From Ophioderma brevispina (lineage: Eukaryota; Echinodermata; Ophiuroidea; Amphilepidida; Ophiodermatidae), in contig JAMKCH010078402.1 of assembly GCA_023653785.1 (NCBI GenBank), positions 1 to 64,000 on the forward strand: a stretch of DNA of 64,000 bases, given 5' to 3'. This document shows, piece after piece, positions 1 through 11,438 of the stretch (position 1 is the stretch's first letter; each line of letters opens with the position of its first letter). The translations under genes and the position numbers were made by a program. The notes beneath the pieces were generated by a model. It was not told where the DNA came from and searched no databases. It worked only from the letters and a program-made list of their open reading frames with translations.

Positions 1-275
1 GTAGCGTTACTTTACGGCTTAAATACCACAAGAATGACTGCCACCACCCAGTGACAACATCGAACAACCCGTTGAACGCAAAGATCATACGCAACGAGAC
101 GCAACGTTGGCATGCGCGCGCGAACGATCAAACGCGTATGACCGCGCGAGCCTTCAACATAAAAATAACATCAATACGCAGCGCGTACTACCCCTGGTTT
201 CAATTTCGAAATGAACATGGGCTCAGCCATGAATTGCTTAGCTTTTCACAGCTGTGTTTAAGAATGGACAAGTAG
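1..275 (+). repeat. End fragment of a dispersed composite repeat
   Basis: This stretch matches 52540-52800 base for base over long runs (start ACTTTACGGCTTAAATA, middle AATACGCAGCGCGTAC, end CACAGCTGT). It also matches the complement of 56880-57140. All three stop close to the CAGCTGTTTAAGAAT end, so that is probably the real terminus of the element. The open frame at 51-275 lies wholly inside the repeat and is not treated as a gene. Confidence 0.8.
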
Positions 276-3030
276 AATTCTGTTACAATTTTTAAAAGTA
301 TGGATAAAAATCGACCCATTATTTGGAAAAGCCTGGGTTGATAAATACATATCAGTTTATTCATTGTTTCAGAAATATCACGTTTAACTACTTTGTATAA
401 ACAGTAAATTGATTGTAAAAGATAACAACAGGATTTTGAAATATATAATAAAATTAATATTGTGAATTAAAAAACAATAATGATAACTTCTATTTTGTGT
501 TGTGTGTGTACTTGTATTATAATATTATCAGTAAAGAAACAATTTAAAATTATGTAAACCTTATACCAAAATAAGCAGCAAGTAACTCCTGGCAGATAGG
601 ATAAACAAGTTTGGTTCAGTTGCAACAGTTGTCAGTTTGCAGGCATCAAATTCAAAAATTGTTCTCATAGAATACCATAGAAAGGTGAAGTTCTGAAAAT
701 GAAAGCCTAACCACAGTGGGACTGACCGCGGACATGACCCTTTGTACTTGGTCCATGACTCTTTGACATCATCCACCTATGAGGAACCCCGATTGCACCT
801 TTAACCCAGGCTGTAATAAAATGGGATTGATTCAGCCCAAATTTATTGGTCGATCTACGATTAATGCAAAAATATTGCAGAGATGCGTCGAGCCCAATAT
901 TTTTACAAACTCATAGCGCGACCAATAAGTTGGGCGCAAATCATCAAATCTTTATCATTGTACATGCTGAGGGATCCGATAATCGTGTATCGACACACCA
1001 CACAATCCAAGCTGATATGGTGTAAAAATCGGACTTAACTTGTCAAAGGAATGCGAAAAAGAAACCTAACCAAACTGGACACCACACATCTGACATGCGC
1101 ACCCCCCTCGCAATCATCTCCCTCTCTTTTCAAGTCGGGGGAATAATAAAAAAGAAGTCTGACTCTAGGTGTACCTATAGGGGGAAGAATACTCCCACTG
1201 TTATGACCAGAGGCTGTAGCACCAAACGAGAGGTGTTCGTAGCGACTCCATAGGTCACTTCAAAGATAATCCTAATATTGGCTTGTTTGTGGAGTCTGTA
1301 GATAGTACATTCATCAATATACCTCTAAAAATTCTCAAAGTGCACACATCTTGCCATTGTACATATAGAGCATTTTGACTTAGAATCAATAGAACTCTAT
1401 AAATTGGGGCACGTATGTTATTCCAATTTAGCCTATGTGCGCCATTCCAAATTGAGCAGTAAGATCTTTAATCTAAAGGACCATTAGGCAAAAAAAAAAA
1501 ATGAGTGTCATCGCCGACTTTTACGAGTGGGTCGGTGTTTTTGTTCGGTAGGAAAAAAACTTGTTTTTTTAATGTCAATAGCAAACTATATTGAAACATG
1601 TTGTTGGTATTAATATAAAGTAAACACTAAAAATCAGTTGATTCTTACTCAAAAATGCATCTTTTGCACATATGAACCCCCAACTAACATGTAAGAAACT
1701 GTTTAAAAACATCTTTTTTACGTTTCAGAAGTTTAAAATTGAAAAAAAAAAAAAAAACCCGCTTAGGCAACCCATTTTTCAAATAAAGGTCGGGTATTCT
1801 TTACAGAAAAAGTGCAAATTTTTCAAAATTAGGGTCTGGTGGATGAGGACAATCAAACAATTTTTTTTTGCTGGCCTTATTCCAAAGGACCGTTTTCCAA
1901 AGATGGTTATTTCAAATTGTACATTGTACTATTGCAAAATTGGAATAATGGTCCTTAGGAATAAAGATCCTTCGGATATAAAGATTCCTTCGGAATAATG
2001 GGCTGTAACCTAAAATGAGGGCCATTCTCCGATTTAAAGTGTTCAGGTTGGTCTCTCAAAAATGACCCAAATATAACATTAACAAATCCTGAAAATCATT
2101 AAAACTCGTTAAACTTACTTTAATTTTCAGAAACTCGGAAACAATGCATGGGTGATCTTAAAAAAAATATTAGTATTTTTCTTTTTTAACTTGCAATCTT
2201 TTATGTGTTAACACTGAAGTAAAGTATCTGGGTAACGTATCTGGCTGGCCTTTTTTTTTTCAGCAGTGCCGTCTTAATAAAAGTAATGCTTTACCGACTT
2301 AATTTCTATATCTTATCACGTATTACCATCATACTAAAGCATGGTGTGGTATTCGACTTTATGTATAACGGTGTTTTGCAAGCACAGCGGCAGGTAGGTA
2401 ACGTATCTGGCGCGGTATGCAAGTAACATGAGGGGTTTCTTCATTACCAGGCCTGGGAAGATTGGACTTCAAAATCCAGATTTTTATGCAAAACATGTAA
2501 ATAAAACTTGACTGTTTGATTTATCGCTTATTGGAACATTCTTTCTACAGTTAGGTTTGGCAATTTTGTATTCATTTGAATTATGGTAACGTATTTGGCT
2601 GCAATATTGGCGACAGCTATCATGAGAAACTCTTTTTTACGAAACTTTAATAGTCCAATATTATAGTTCTTGTTTTGAACTTTATAAGTAGGGCATAATA
2701 GAGGCTATAAAACGGTCATGTTACCTGTGATATCGCGTAGTGTGTAACGACAGGGGACACCATTTTAAAGAATGGATTGGGGCTGGCGACATGCGAAAAG
2801 AAAAAACAAAATATGGATCATCGCCTTATTGCTTGATACTTCTTGCCCGGTTACAAGTTCTAGGCACAAGATCATTTTGAAAGCATAACTATAATTTATA
2901 CTAATACATTCTTCTAAACAAGCAAAACAGGCTTTATTAAAACTGCTGTATGCACTGTGATCCTGCGCACTGACAAAAATCGTTTTGAACACTGTAACGG
3001 AGAATGGCCCCATGAAACTGTTTTGTTTAT
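276..3030. other. AT-rich non-coding stretch
   Basis: No convincing gene. A small inverted repeat occupies about 831-945: the left arm CAGCCCAAATTTATTGGTCG is mirrored by CGACCAATAAGTTGGGCG on the right, so it may be a short fold-back element. Poly-A and poly-T runs are frequent. The 108-residue open frame at 1672-1998 is Lys/Phe-rich, follows the base composition, and lacks any recognisable domain. Confidence 0.6.
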
Positions 3031-3085
3031 GGGTGTGCGTGTACGTGTGTGTGTGTGTGTGTGCGTGCGTGTGTGCGTGCATGTG
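3031..3085. repeat. (TG)n / (TGCG)n microsatellite
   Basis: Alternating GT with interspersed GC steps. It produces a spurious His/Thr-rich open frame on the minus strand. Confidence 0.95.
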
Positions 3086-3180
3086 TTTTGTGCAAGTTAT
3101 TAAAATAAATGGGCGGTTCTCGGAACCGCAAATCCCTGTGGTGGGCGGTTTTACATTTTAAATAATCAGCTGCAAAATAC

Positions 3181-4478
3181 CCACCTAAACCCCAAAAATC
3201 CCCCTTAAACCCAAAAAACCACCCCTTAAACCTGGGCAACCCCCATTAAACCCGTGCCAAGCCACCTTAAACCACAACAGCCCCCTTAAGCCCAGAGAAC
3301 CCCCCCTTAAAACCCCGGACAACCCCCTTTAATACCGGACAACCCACCTTAAGCCCAGACAACCCCCTTAACCCGGACAACGCAATGTGCAACATCCGCG
3401 AATGGCATACGCAAATGCACGCATACACGCGTGACATGAACGTGCCTGTGTGCACGTCTGTGCATGCATAAGCGTATGATGTGCCACAAAACCCCTTAAA
3501 CCCCCATTAAACCAAAAAGCCCCTTTAAACTCCATAAAACCCCCCTTAGACCTGGACAACCCCCCTTAAAACTCGTGCAACCCACCTTCAACCACAACAA
3601 GCCCCTTTAGCCCAGACAACCCCCCTTAAACCCGGACAACCCCTTTAAACACGGACAATCCACCTTAAGTCCAGACAACCCCCCTTAAACCGGGACAACC
3701 CCCTTTAAACCCAGACAACCACCTTTCTTAAACACCCCAACAATCCCCCTTCTAAACCCAACAACCCCTTAAAGCTGGACAACCCCCCTTCTTAAACCCG
3801 GACAACCCACCTTAAACCGGAAAAACCCCCCTCTAAAAACCTGTGCAACCCACCTTAACCACAACAAAGCCCCTTAAGCCCGAGAAAACCCCCTTAACCC
3901 AGACAAACCCCTTAACCCCAGACAACCCACCCTTAAACCCCAACAATCCCCTAAGTCCAGACAACCCCCCTTAAACCCGGCAACCCCCCTTTATACCCAG
4001 ACAACCCACCTTAAACCCAAACAAATCCCCTTAAAGCTGGACAACCCCTTAAACCTGGGACAACCCCTTCTTAAACGGGACAACCCACCTTAAACCCGGA
4101 CAACCCCCCGTAAACCCGGACCAACCCCCTTAAACCTGGACAAACCCCCCTTTAAAACCTAGTGCTGCAACCCACCTTAAACCACAACAAGCCCCCTTAG
4201 ATCCAGACAAACCCCACCCTAAAACCCAGGACAAACCCACCTTTAACCCCAACAATCCCCTTTTTAAACCCCCAACAATCCCCCTTGAAGTCCAGAAAAC
4301 CCCCCTTAACCCACGGACAACCCCCTTTAAACCCAGACAACCACCCTAAACCCCAACAATCCCCCTTTTAAAGCTGGACAACCCCCACTTAAATCCGGAC
4401 AAACCCCCCTTAACCCCGAACAACCCCCTTTAACAGGGCACCACACCCCCCTTCAACCCGGACAACCAACCTTAAACC
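3181..4478. repeat. About 1.3 kb minisatellite, CCCTTAAACCCGGACAAC-like unit
   Basis: Dozens of degenerate tandem units of roughly 18-20 bases follow the pattern CCCCTTAAACCCGGACAAC, with variants CCAGACAA, CCACAACAA and CCCAACAAT. Units differ mainly by single-base indels in the C, A and T runs. A non-repeat interruption of about 115 bases lies at 3380-3495. One strand is almost free of G, so the strands are strongly asymmetric. Some variants recur at a higher-order spacing (for example, lines with CACAACAAG follow lines with GTGCAACCCACC). Confidence 0.93.
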
Positions 4479-4489
4479 TAATCAGCGCG

Positions 4490-4935
4490 AGATTACATGA
4501 TTCCCCACCCCTCCATCAAGTTTCATCAAATCGGACTTATGGATCTTCAGATAGTTTTGTTCACAAGCTTTTTGGGTTAAAAATACCCCAAATTAACTCA
4601 TTAATTATGCCAAATAGGTGGTAACCTAATAGCTATGCCCAGGCCCATAGATCTAATAAGAATGAAGGGCCCATGGCAGTCCGATCCCAACCCCCACCAA
4701 GCTTCACATCACCATAACCCTTATGGGTCTCATGTTATCGCGTCACACAGATGTTTTGGAAAAGTACCCCAAATTACTCATTAAATTATGCAAAAATTAT
4801 GTAACACGAATCTTTGGCATATGTCACGCACATAATATAATCAGATGAAGGGCATGGCAGCCCAATCCCACCCACCAAGTTACATCACCATAACCCTTAT
4901 GGGTATCATGTTATCTCGCGTTCACAAGATTGCGC
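4490..4935. repeat. Diverged tandem duplication, unit about 190 bp
   Basis: Two copies share CACATCACCATAACCCTTATGGG-type sequence near 4704 and 4871, ACCCCAAATTA(A)CTCATTAA at 4585 and 4766, and GATGAAGGGC(C)ATGGCAG at 4663 and 4845. The copies differ by indels. Confidence 0.8.
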
Positions 4936-5214
4936 CGCCGAATTGACTGATAGCATAATTCCCCCTTCTGCTTTTCACAGCCAGGGGGATTATAAAAACA
5001 AAAATCACAGAACATGGAGGGATTCTTCAAAAGTATCATCACTTTTCATGCTGTGAAATGGTCTTGACTGTTTGAAAGGTACATGTAATGTCGAATTTTA
5101 TCTGTTTTGAAAACAACAAAACAGGATGCAAAAGGCACAAAAAAAAAACAAAATCCTCCTTCTAGCAACGGACTCCACCTGTAAAATGCCAAATGGTGCG
5201 CCCACAGGCACAGA

Positions 5215-5470
5215 GTGCCCATCTCTCGGTCTGGCGTTGGGCCAAGACGCCCTCATATAAGTTGCGTGGGGGGTTTGCACTCCTCCCGCACGCAAGTCTG
5301 TTTTACATTCCCAGACTATGCCGGTACCCATTTATACAACTGGTGGAGAGAGGAAGTGAGGGAAAGTTGCCTTGCCCAAATGCCACAAACCATTGGTGAC
5401 AAGGGGGGGGGGGGCTTTCCGAACCACAACCTTTGTTATGAGGAGCGCTGATCCCACTGCACCACATGTT
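5215..5470. repeat. SINE-like dispersed repeat
   Basis: The order TTTATACAACTGGTGGAGAG, then GTTGCCTTGCCCAAATGCCAC, then a CGAACCACAACC box is the same as at about 36040-36230 (TTTATACACCTGGAGAGGAG, then the AAAGCGCC...CAAGGGCATAACAC stretch, then CTCAAACTCACAACC). The shared order marks them as copies of one family. The three overlapping open frames here are repeat-derived. Confidence 0.6.
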
Positions 5471-8265
5471 GCCCCCTTATAACTGGCCTCGCCTGTATAG
5501 AAACATCAATATCCCCATAATCAACAATGCAACTCGCCCAGTTTCACTACCCCAGCGCCAACACACCCACACTGCATACAGCGCACAGTGGGGCAGTGTT
5601 TTTACATGTGTGTTGGGATATTCATTGGTTTTGTGAGTGTAAAAATCCTATGCATACAAGTGATATCATTCCTTAATTACAAAATTTCAATTTTCAACAT
5701 CATACAGAGCAAGTTGGGACTACTATGTGAAACGTCTACCTGTTTAGGTGCCAATTACCAATACAACTGTGCAACAAAATCTCAACATTTTTGGAAAACC
5801 AGGGTTATTGTTCAAGGTTTTGTCCATGCACAAAACAAATGACAAATACTGCAAAAGGGAGGTTTAGCAACCAGGAAGGGAACATGGTATAAATATTTGG
5901 CAAAATGGTCCAAAATCAATGACACTATTTTCCAAAACCTAAAGGTAATATCCTGACCGCCATTAGAGAGCCAGTATTTGTTATAACTGAAAGGCTGATC
6001 AGAGATTTCCGAGGAGGGCGGCACCATCAATTTCAAACAAAGGGTGTTTTTGGTAAATACATAATGTGTGTCCATATAATATAAGTGTGGTGGTGTGAAA
6101 TAACTAAGCTCAAAGTGAAATCATTTCATATAGACAAATCACAACTTTGTTAAAAAATCTGGATCCGGAATTTTGTTATACACCAGGCCACGGTATCCTA
6201 TGGCAACGTTATATGTACATTAAAATGTGTGCGCTGAAAACGACGAGAAAATCCAAATTCATCTCTAACCTTTGTAATAAGCATTTTAGGTTAGTATCTT
6301 TAGTTTAGTTTGGGGGGGGGGGTGACTATTACTCACAAATATATATTTCGAAAATCTCTGAGTCAGCCTTTAAGTACCAACATTCTCAGTAACTTAGCCT
6401 GCATCACATTTCAAATTCCTACAAAATCAGTTTCAGTACAATGGTAACTGGCAAGTAGACAGATATTAATAAATGAGAAAAGAAATGCCGTTAACGCCCG
6501 GCGGTTTTTTACGTGAAGAATAGGCGGCAATCGTAACCCGTGTTTTGAAAATGATAAATATTCATTACAGCCATCCATTCAAAAATTGCAGTGCATGAGC
6601 CCATAAAACCTGTTGGCTTGCATCCCTGCTCATTGCCAATGGGGCGCGGAGTAGTGTCCCGGGTTTGAATCCCGCCTACGGAGTCCGGTCTGCTTTAGCT
6701 TTCGATCCCTTTACCCCTTCCCTTCCTCTCTGGAGCTAGAAACCAAAAGAATTGTGTTAGGGTTAATGAAGTAATATATCGTATATATAAAACAATATTA
6801 CTGACTCTATTCGAGTCTTGGCTTAAAATTACGGGTCCTCGGGGATTAGTAGTGCTATTTTGCTACGGGGATGCGCCCATCAGCAAATAGCACTAATGTA
6901 GTAACCTCGGGACCATAGTTTTGACCCGTCTCTCTATGTCGGTAAATTGTACTATTGTATCCGATACAATACATTCAGTGTGGAGGTCCTCAATATGACA
7001 TAGACCAGGAAAATAGACATAATTGTTCCATTGGTTAAGGCAAGTCAAGTAGCAGGGGTGTGATTCTTCGGATTTTTTTTACTTTCCTGGAACTTTATTT
7101 AATTCAGCCCAGTTTAAGCATTTTTGACAATTTGTCACCAACTGTTTTTATTTAGGATTTTTTACCAATCAGGATTTTTCCGCAAAACTCAATCACACCC
7201 CGAGTTAGACATCTTTTGATGGGGCACTATGTTTACAAGGACGGACCAGAAATTTAGCCGGTACCAGTTCGCCCATACATTACCCTTGGGGATCCCGATT
7301 TCTAATTACAAAAATCGCTTCTTTTATGACCAAAAATAAAAAAAATAAAAAAAATAAAAAAAATAAAAAAAATCTTAATTTGGAAATTATGGGCACTCTT
7401 CAAAAAAATGCTATTGATTGCTTTAAAGCTATGATCACAGTTAGTACTCAATTGACTGTTGCATATAGGCCATGAAATGACTTGAAATGACCACAAATAT
7501 CTGGACACTCATTTGGCGACTATAGGTAGACTTTGACTCAAATTGATTGACAATGCATTCTTGGATTATCTTTCAAAAATACCTAGTTTAATTAAAATGA
7601 GTTCTTCATTTTTCAGCAGTAAGGGAAAATTCAATTTCTAAATACAAATTACATACATACTAATTAATATATATCAAACACACAATAAATTACCCTTTCC
7701 TTGTTAACGAGTTATCCATTTGCAACCAGGCAGAACACTACATATTTTTTTTGGCTCTGAAGATGTCAGGTCTTGAGGGTCGTTTCAAATTATGTTGAAT
7801 GGGCTTTTTGTTTGCCCTTCAAATCATCCAAGAATGCAAAGAATACAAAATCCCTTATACAATATGGATCCTACGAGTGTGTTAGTAAAAAAAATCTGCG
7901 TCAAATTTGACTTTCCATTTCACTCATCTTAGGGTCGCTTCAGGTGAAGCCGAGTGAAATGAACCAAGTTACAAATTTGCTATTCACCAAATAATAATAT
8001 TTTGGCATGAATTCAGTATTCTGTCACCAACATCCTTCAACAATGCATTTTATTCTGTGAAGTTGCCAAATTCATAGGATGATGGTCACTATAACAAAAT
8101 TCTTTCCTATATTTGTTACTAGTGCACGAATGTAGCAAAATATTGATTTATATCAAGATATGACCTTGCTCCATCATTGTGATCGGGATATAATATCAAT
8201 TCAGGACCCGAGTTTTCGGAACTAGAGATAGTTCCCGGAACTACGGTTGGTTCCGGGAACATGCG
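5471..8265. other. Non-coding stretch with minor repeats
   Basis: No gene recognised. A tRNA-like B box (GGGTTTGAATCCC) sits near 6661 inside a possible SINE remnant at about 6625-6725. A short inverted pair, with reads like CTATTTTGCTACGGGGATG and CATCAGCAAATAGCACTA, lies at 6840-6900. An 8-base microsatellite of TAAAAAAA units occupies about 7330-7373. Confidence 0.5.
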
Positions 8266-9660
8266 TCTAGCTGAGGTCTTGTGGGGGAAGTATACAAGCA
8301 GGGGGCATGCATAGCTACAGTCAAATAAATCCTTGTGTGGAACCCACTACTACTTCGCTATTCCATGTATACACTACTCCAGGGTACCCCCTTTAGCCAT
8401 TTTGCCAATACAGGGCCTCAGTTCAAGACTTGTGAACCAACTCACCAGGCACACAATAGCTAATTAGCTATAGTAGCTACACAGCAGATTCTTACTTGTG
8501 GTGAAACCCACTCTTTGGCTGAATTCATGTATCTACTACTAGCTTTACTCCAAGGGTACCCCTTGAGCCATTTCAAATGCGATCTATAGACGTTGTGACA
8601 TGTGACGTCCCCCTGGGCAAGAACAAAGCATGCCGCGTGGTTTGCGTGAGCACCTGTAGGACTTGTGCTGTTAAAAATCGCTCTCAATCAGTATCAAGAG
8701 AGGTCTACTGAATAGTGCCAGTATTTATGCGATTCCTTCGCACCTTGGATCACGTCCGTTAGACCACGTGCTTAATTGTGTTTGTAAACATTGAATACAA
8801 CTCATCTAATAGTTAATAGGATTTGTGAAGCATACAAGTCACCTGACACAGTGTAACTTACACATCAAGATTCATTACTTGTGTGTAACCCCCTACTTTG
8901 GGCTACTCCATATATAATCGTAAACAGCTCTACTTCTGAGGGTAACTTCCTTGATCCTTTTGCCATGCAGGACTAGCTAAGGACTTGTAAAGTATGTCAT
9001 TCACCAGTACACAAATATTTCCAAACACAGTCAGATTCTTACTTGTGGTGTGACCCCACGGCTTTGTCTACTCCTATACTCTTAGCTCTACACTCCAGAG
9101 GTACCCCTTGTGCATTTCCAATGCAGGACCTATAGTTAATGGAGTGTGAAATTGTCCCTACAAGCACTGGGTACACAGTAGCTACACAGCCAGAATTCTT
9201 ACTTGTGGTGGAACCCATACTTAGGCAGGCTTGACTCCCTATATACTCGTAGCAGCTCTACTCTGATGGCAATTCCTTGAACCATTACCAATGCAAAACC
9301 TATAATTTTGTCTTGTCTTTATCTGAGTATGAAGTGACGACGCGCTCGTATACTCAGTGCTGCCTTTCATTTGCAGTGCCCTTGTGCTTTACGCGCGTGC
9401 GTGCTGAAAGTTCAGTACAATGTATACGCCCACATCGCTACTTCGTACTGTGAGCTGACATAGTAGAAGTAAGTACTGTTGTGAGTAATGTAATTCACCA
9501 GGACCAGTATCTATCACAGCAGATCCTTAAACCCCTATTGTGTGACCCACTACCTTTGGCTACTCCATTGTATCTTAGCTCTACTACCAAGGTATCCATA
9601 CAAGACCTATAGCTAAGGACTGTGAATACACAAACCCCTGGCTACATTGCAGCTACGTTT
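8266..9660. repeat. Degenerate satellite array, unit about 170 bp
   Basis: About six or seven diverged units run head to tail. Landmarks recur in the same order: AGATTCTTACTTGTGGTG, then ACCCACTACTTTGGCTACTC, then TACTCCAAGGGTACCCCTTG, then GCAGGACCTATAGCTAAGGA, then CACACAGTAGCTACACAGC. They occur near 8330, 8490, 8875, 9030, 9195 and 9515. Unrelated sequence interrupts the array near 8690-8860 and 9310-9490. No coding potential was seen. Confidence 0.85.
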
Positions 9661-11085
9661 TTGCACCCTCTTCAATCAAGTTACACATGTAACAAATTAT
9701 TTTTTAAGTATTTTTGGCTTTAGGCGAGGATTTTTGTTAGGGAGGCCATAATTTACAAGAATTTAATTTCTGTAAATTTTTGAAAAAGGGTTTCATATGA
9801 GTTCTTCCTGGTTTTCTTAGCATACCTATCACATTGTTTTGCGGCAAATTTCCTACCGGGTACTGAACTGGTAGAAAATGGAAGCCACCAGTAGTGGAGT
9901 ACCTTTCAGCTACTCTTTGGCTCAAGAGAACAAAATATCCTATTTTCACTCTTTTTCTGATCCTTTACAAGCGTAGCAATAGTGATATTTAAATTGTAAA
10001 TGATGTAAACTCTCTATGCGAATACTGGTTAAAAAATAAAATTGTAATTTGAACAAAGTTATGGCAAAGGATAAATTAACGTCGTAATACCCATATGGCA
10101 AGTGTGATTTTCACAAATGAGCCCTGGCCTCAGCACAAATATGCATTTAACATTAACAGCTATATCCATCGGATAAATTGGTAACTTTTTTTTTTTTAAA
10201 TTTCCCTAACCAAAGTCCTTAACTTACCTCTAACATGTGCAACCTTGAGCTGATAACCCATTATTTTTGGATATATAATTTTACACAATGTTCCTATTTA
10301 CAAAACAAATCGTGGGAATTGAAAATATTTCTAATCACTCTTTAAATAAAAAAATTGAAGGCCATTACTTTCTATTTATTTGCGCTTGTGTGTTTTCGCA
10401 TGTTGACTTCCAAGATTCTCAAAAATAAAATCACCACAAAAAATTGCAGCTAACACCATATTGGAAAATAGAACATATTATGTTATTGATAATACTGCAT
10501 GAATTCATTGACATTCCCCTGCACTCACTCATAGCTTTGCATCCTGGCATTGGTAAGTCAGAAATTTAACTCTATACCTGGGAACCTGGCTAAAAGTATC
10601 CCAGATTCACTTCAGCAGTTTCATTGTTTAGTGCATTGAAGCTGAACCATTGCTAAAGCTAGGGAGACATAGGCAATTCTAGCCGGAACCTGCCTGATTT
10701 GAGACATAATGTCTCGCCTCTAGGCTTTTTTTTCAATGAAACTGTAACCCGATATCGTCTGGTCTGCCCACAATATTGTGCTGGCTGCGTGTCACAAGAG
10801 GCCAATCTTTAATGCTAAAATCTTTGGTGTGCGAGGACACAGGAAATGCCTAGCATGGGACCAGGTAAAGGGTTAAATGACAGCCATGAGCTCTATGCAG
10901 CTTTTAAGTTACGTCTTACAAAATGCAAGAATTTCCTCTTATATTTATGCAAAATATATGGAAATTGCATCTTGTAGCCTTTGTGAAACTTTTGTGCTCA
11001 CTTCCCCCTCAACTTCTTTCCTGCTTCAACAGAGCTACAAGTTGCTCTTTACAATCAGTGTATCCATGCTATTGTTATCACTCTG
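9661..11085. other. AT-rich non-coding stretch
   Basis: No gene, tRNA or clear repeat recognised. Two short overlapping open frames at 10877-11111 are unremarkable and run into the MITE that follows. Confidence 0.5.
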
Positions 11086-11438
11086 TTAAAGGTTGCAACA
11101 AGATATTTTGAGGTAATCCTTGTAAGGTGTCATATGTATGATTTCATATAGATTAGACCTCAAAATATTTCTTACCTTGTATTTTGGTACAAAAATGTCT
11201 TCAAAGTGAGAACAAAAGGTGATTTTTATATGCTTATATTTAAAAAAACATAGGCTGCATTCCTATTTGCTCCTATAGGAAATTACAAATTTCACAATTT
11301 TGTACCAAAGAAAAGATTCTCAGCTTAATCCTTTTAGATGGGGATACTTTTGATAGAAAGCCTTACACCAGTGTAAAAATCAGAATTTCCCCAATTTCTA
11401 GGAGACCTGTTATGTGAAATCTCTTGTTACACCTTTAA
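11086..11438. mobile_element. TTAA-flanked MITE, family A (353 bp)
   Basis: Both ends carry TTAA. The left end TTAAAGGTTGCAACAAGAT is matched by the complement of the right end, TTAAAGGTGTAACAAGAGA. The interior (CTTAATCCTTTTAGATGGGGATACTTTTGAT) is shared with 21565-21918 and 26318-26528. TTAA target sites and short terminal inverted repeats are typical of piggyBac-type non-autonomous elements. No coding content. Confidence 0.85.

Noticed and set aside
3181..4478. Possible telomere or interstitial telomeric repeat
   Set aside because: The unit is about 19 bases with GGACAAC between the TTAAACCC cores, not a short telomeric hexamer; it is a minisatellite.
3181..4478. Possible CRISPR array because of regular repeats
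   Set aside because: Units are contiguous with no unique spacers, and the surrounding genome is eukaryotic.
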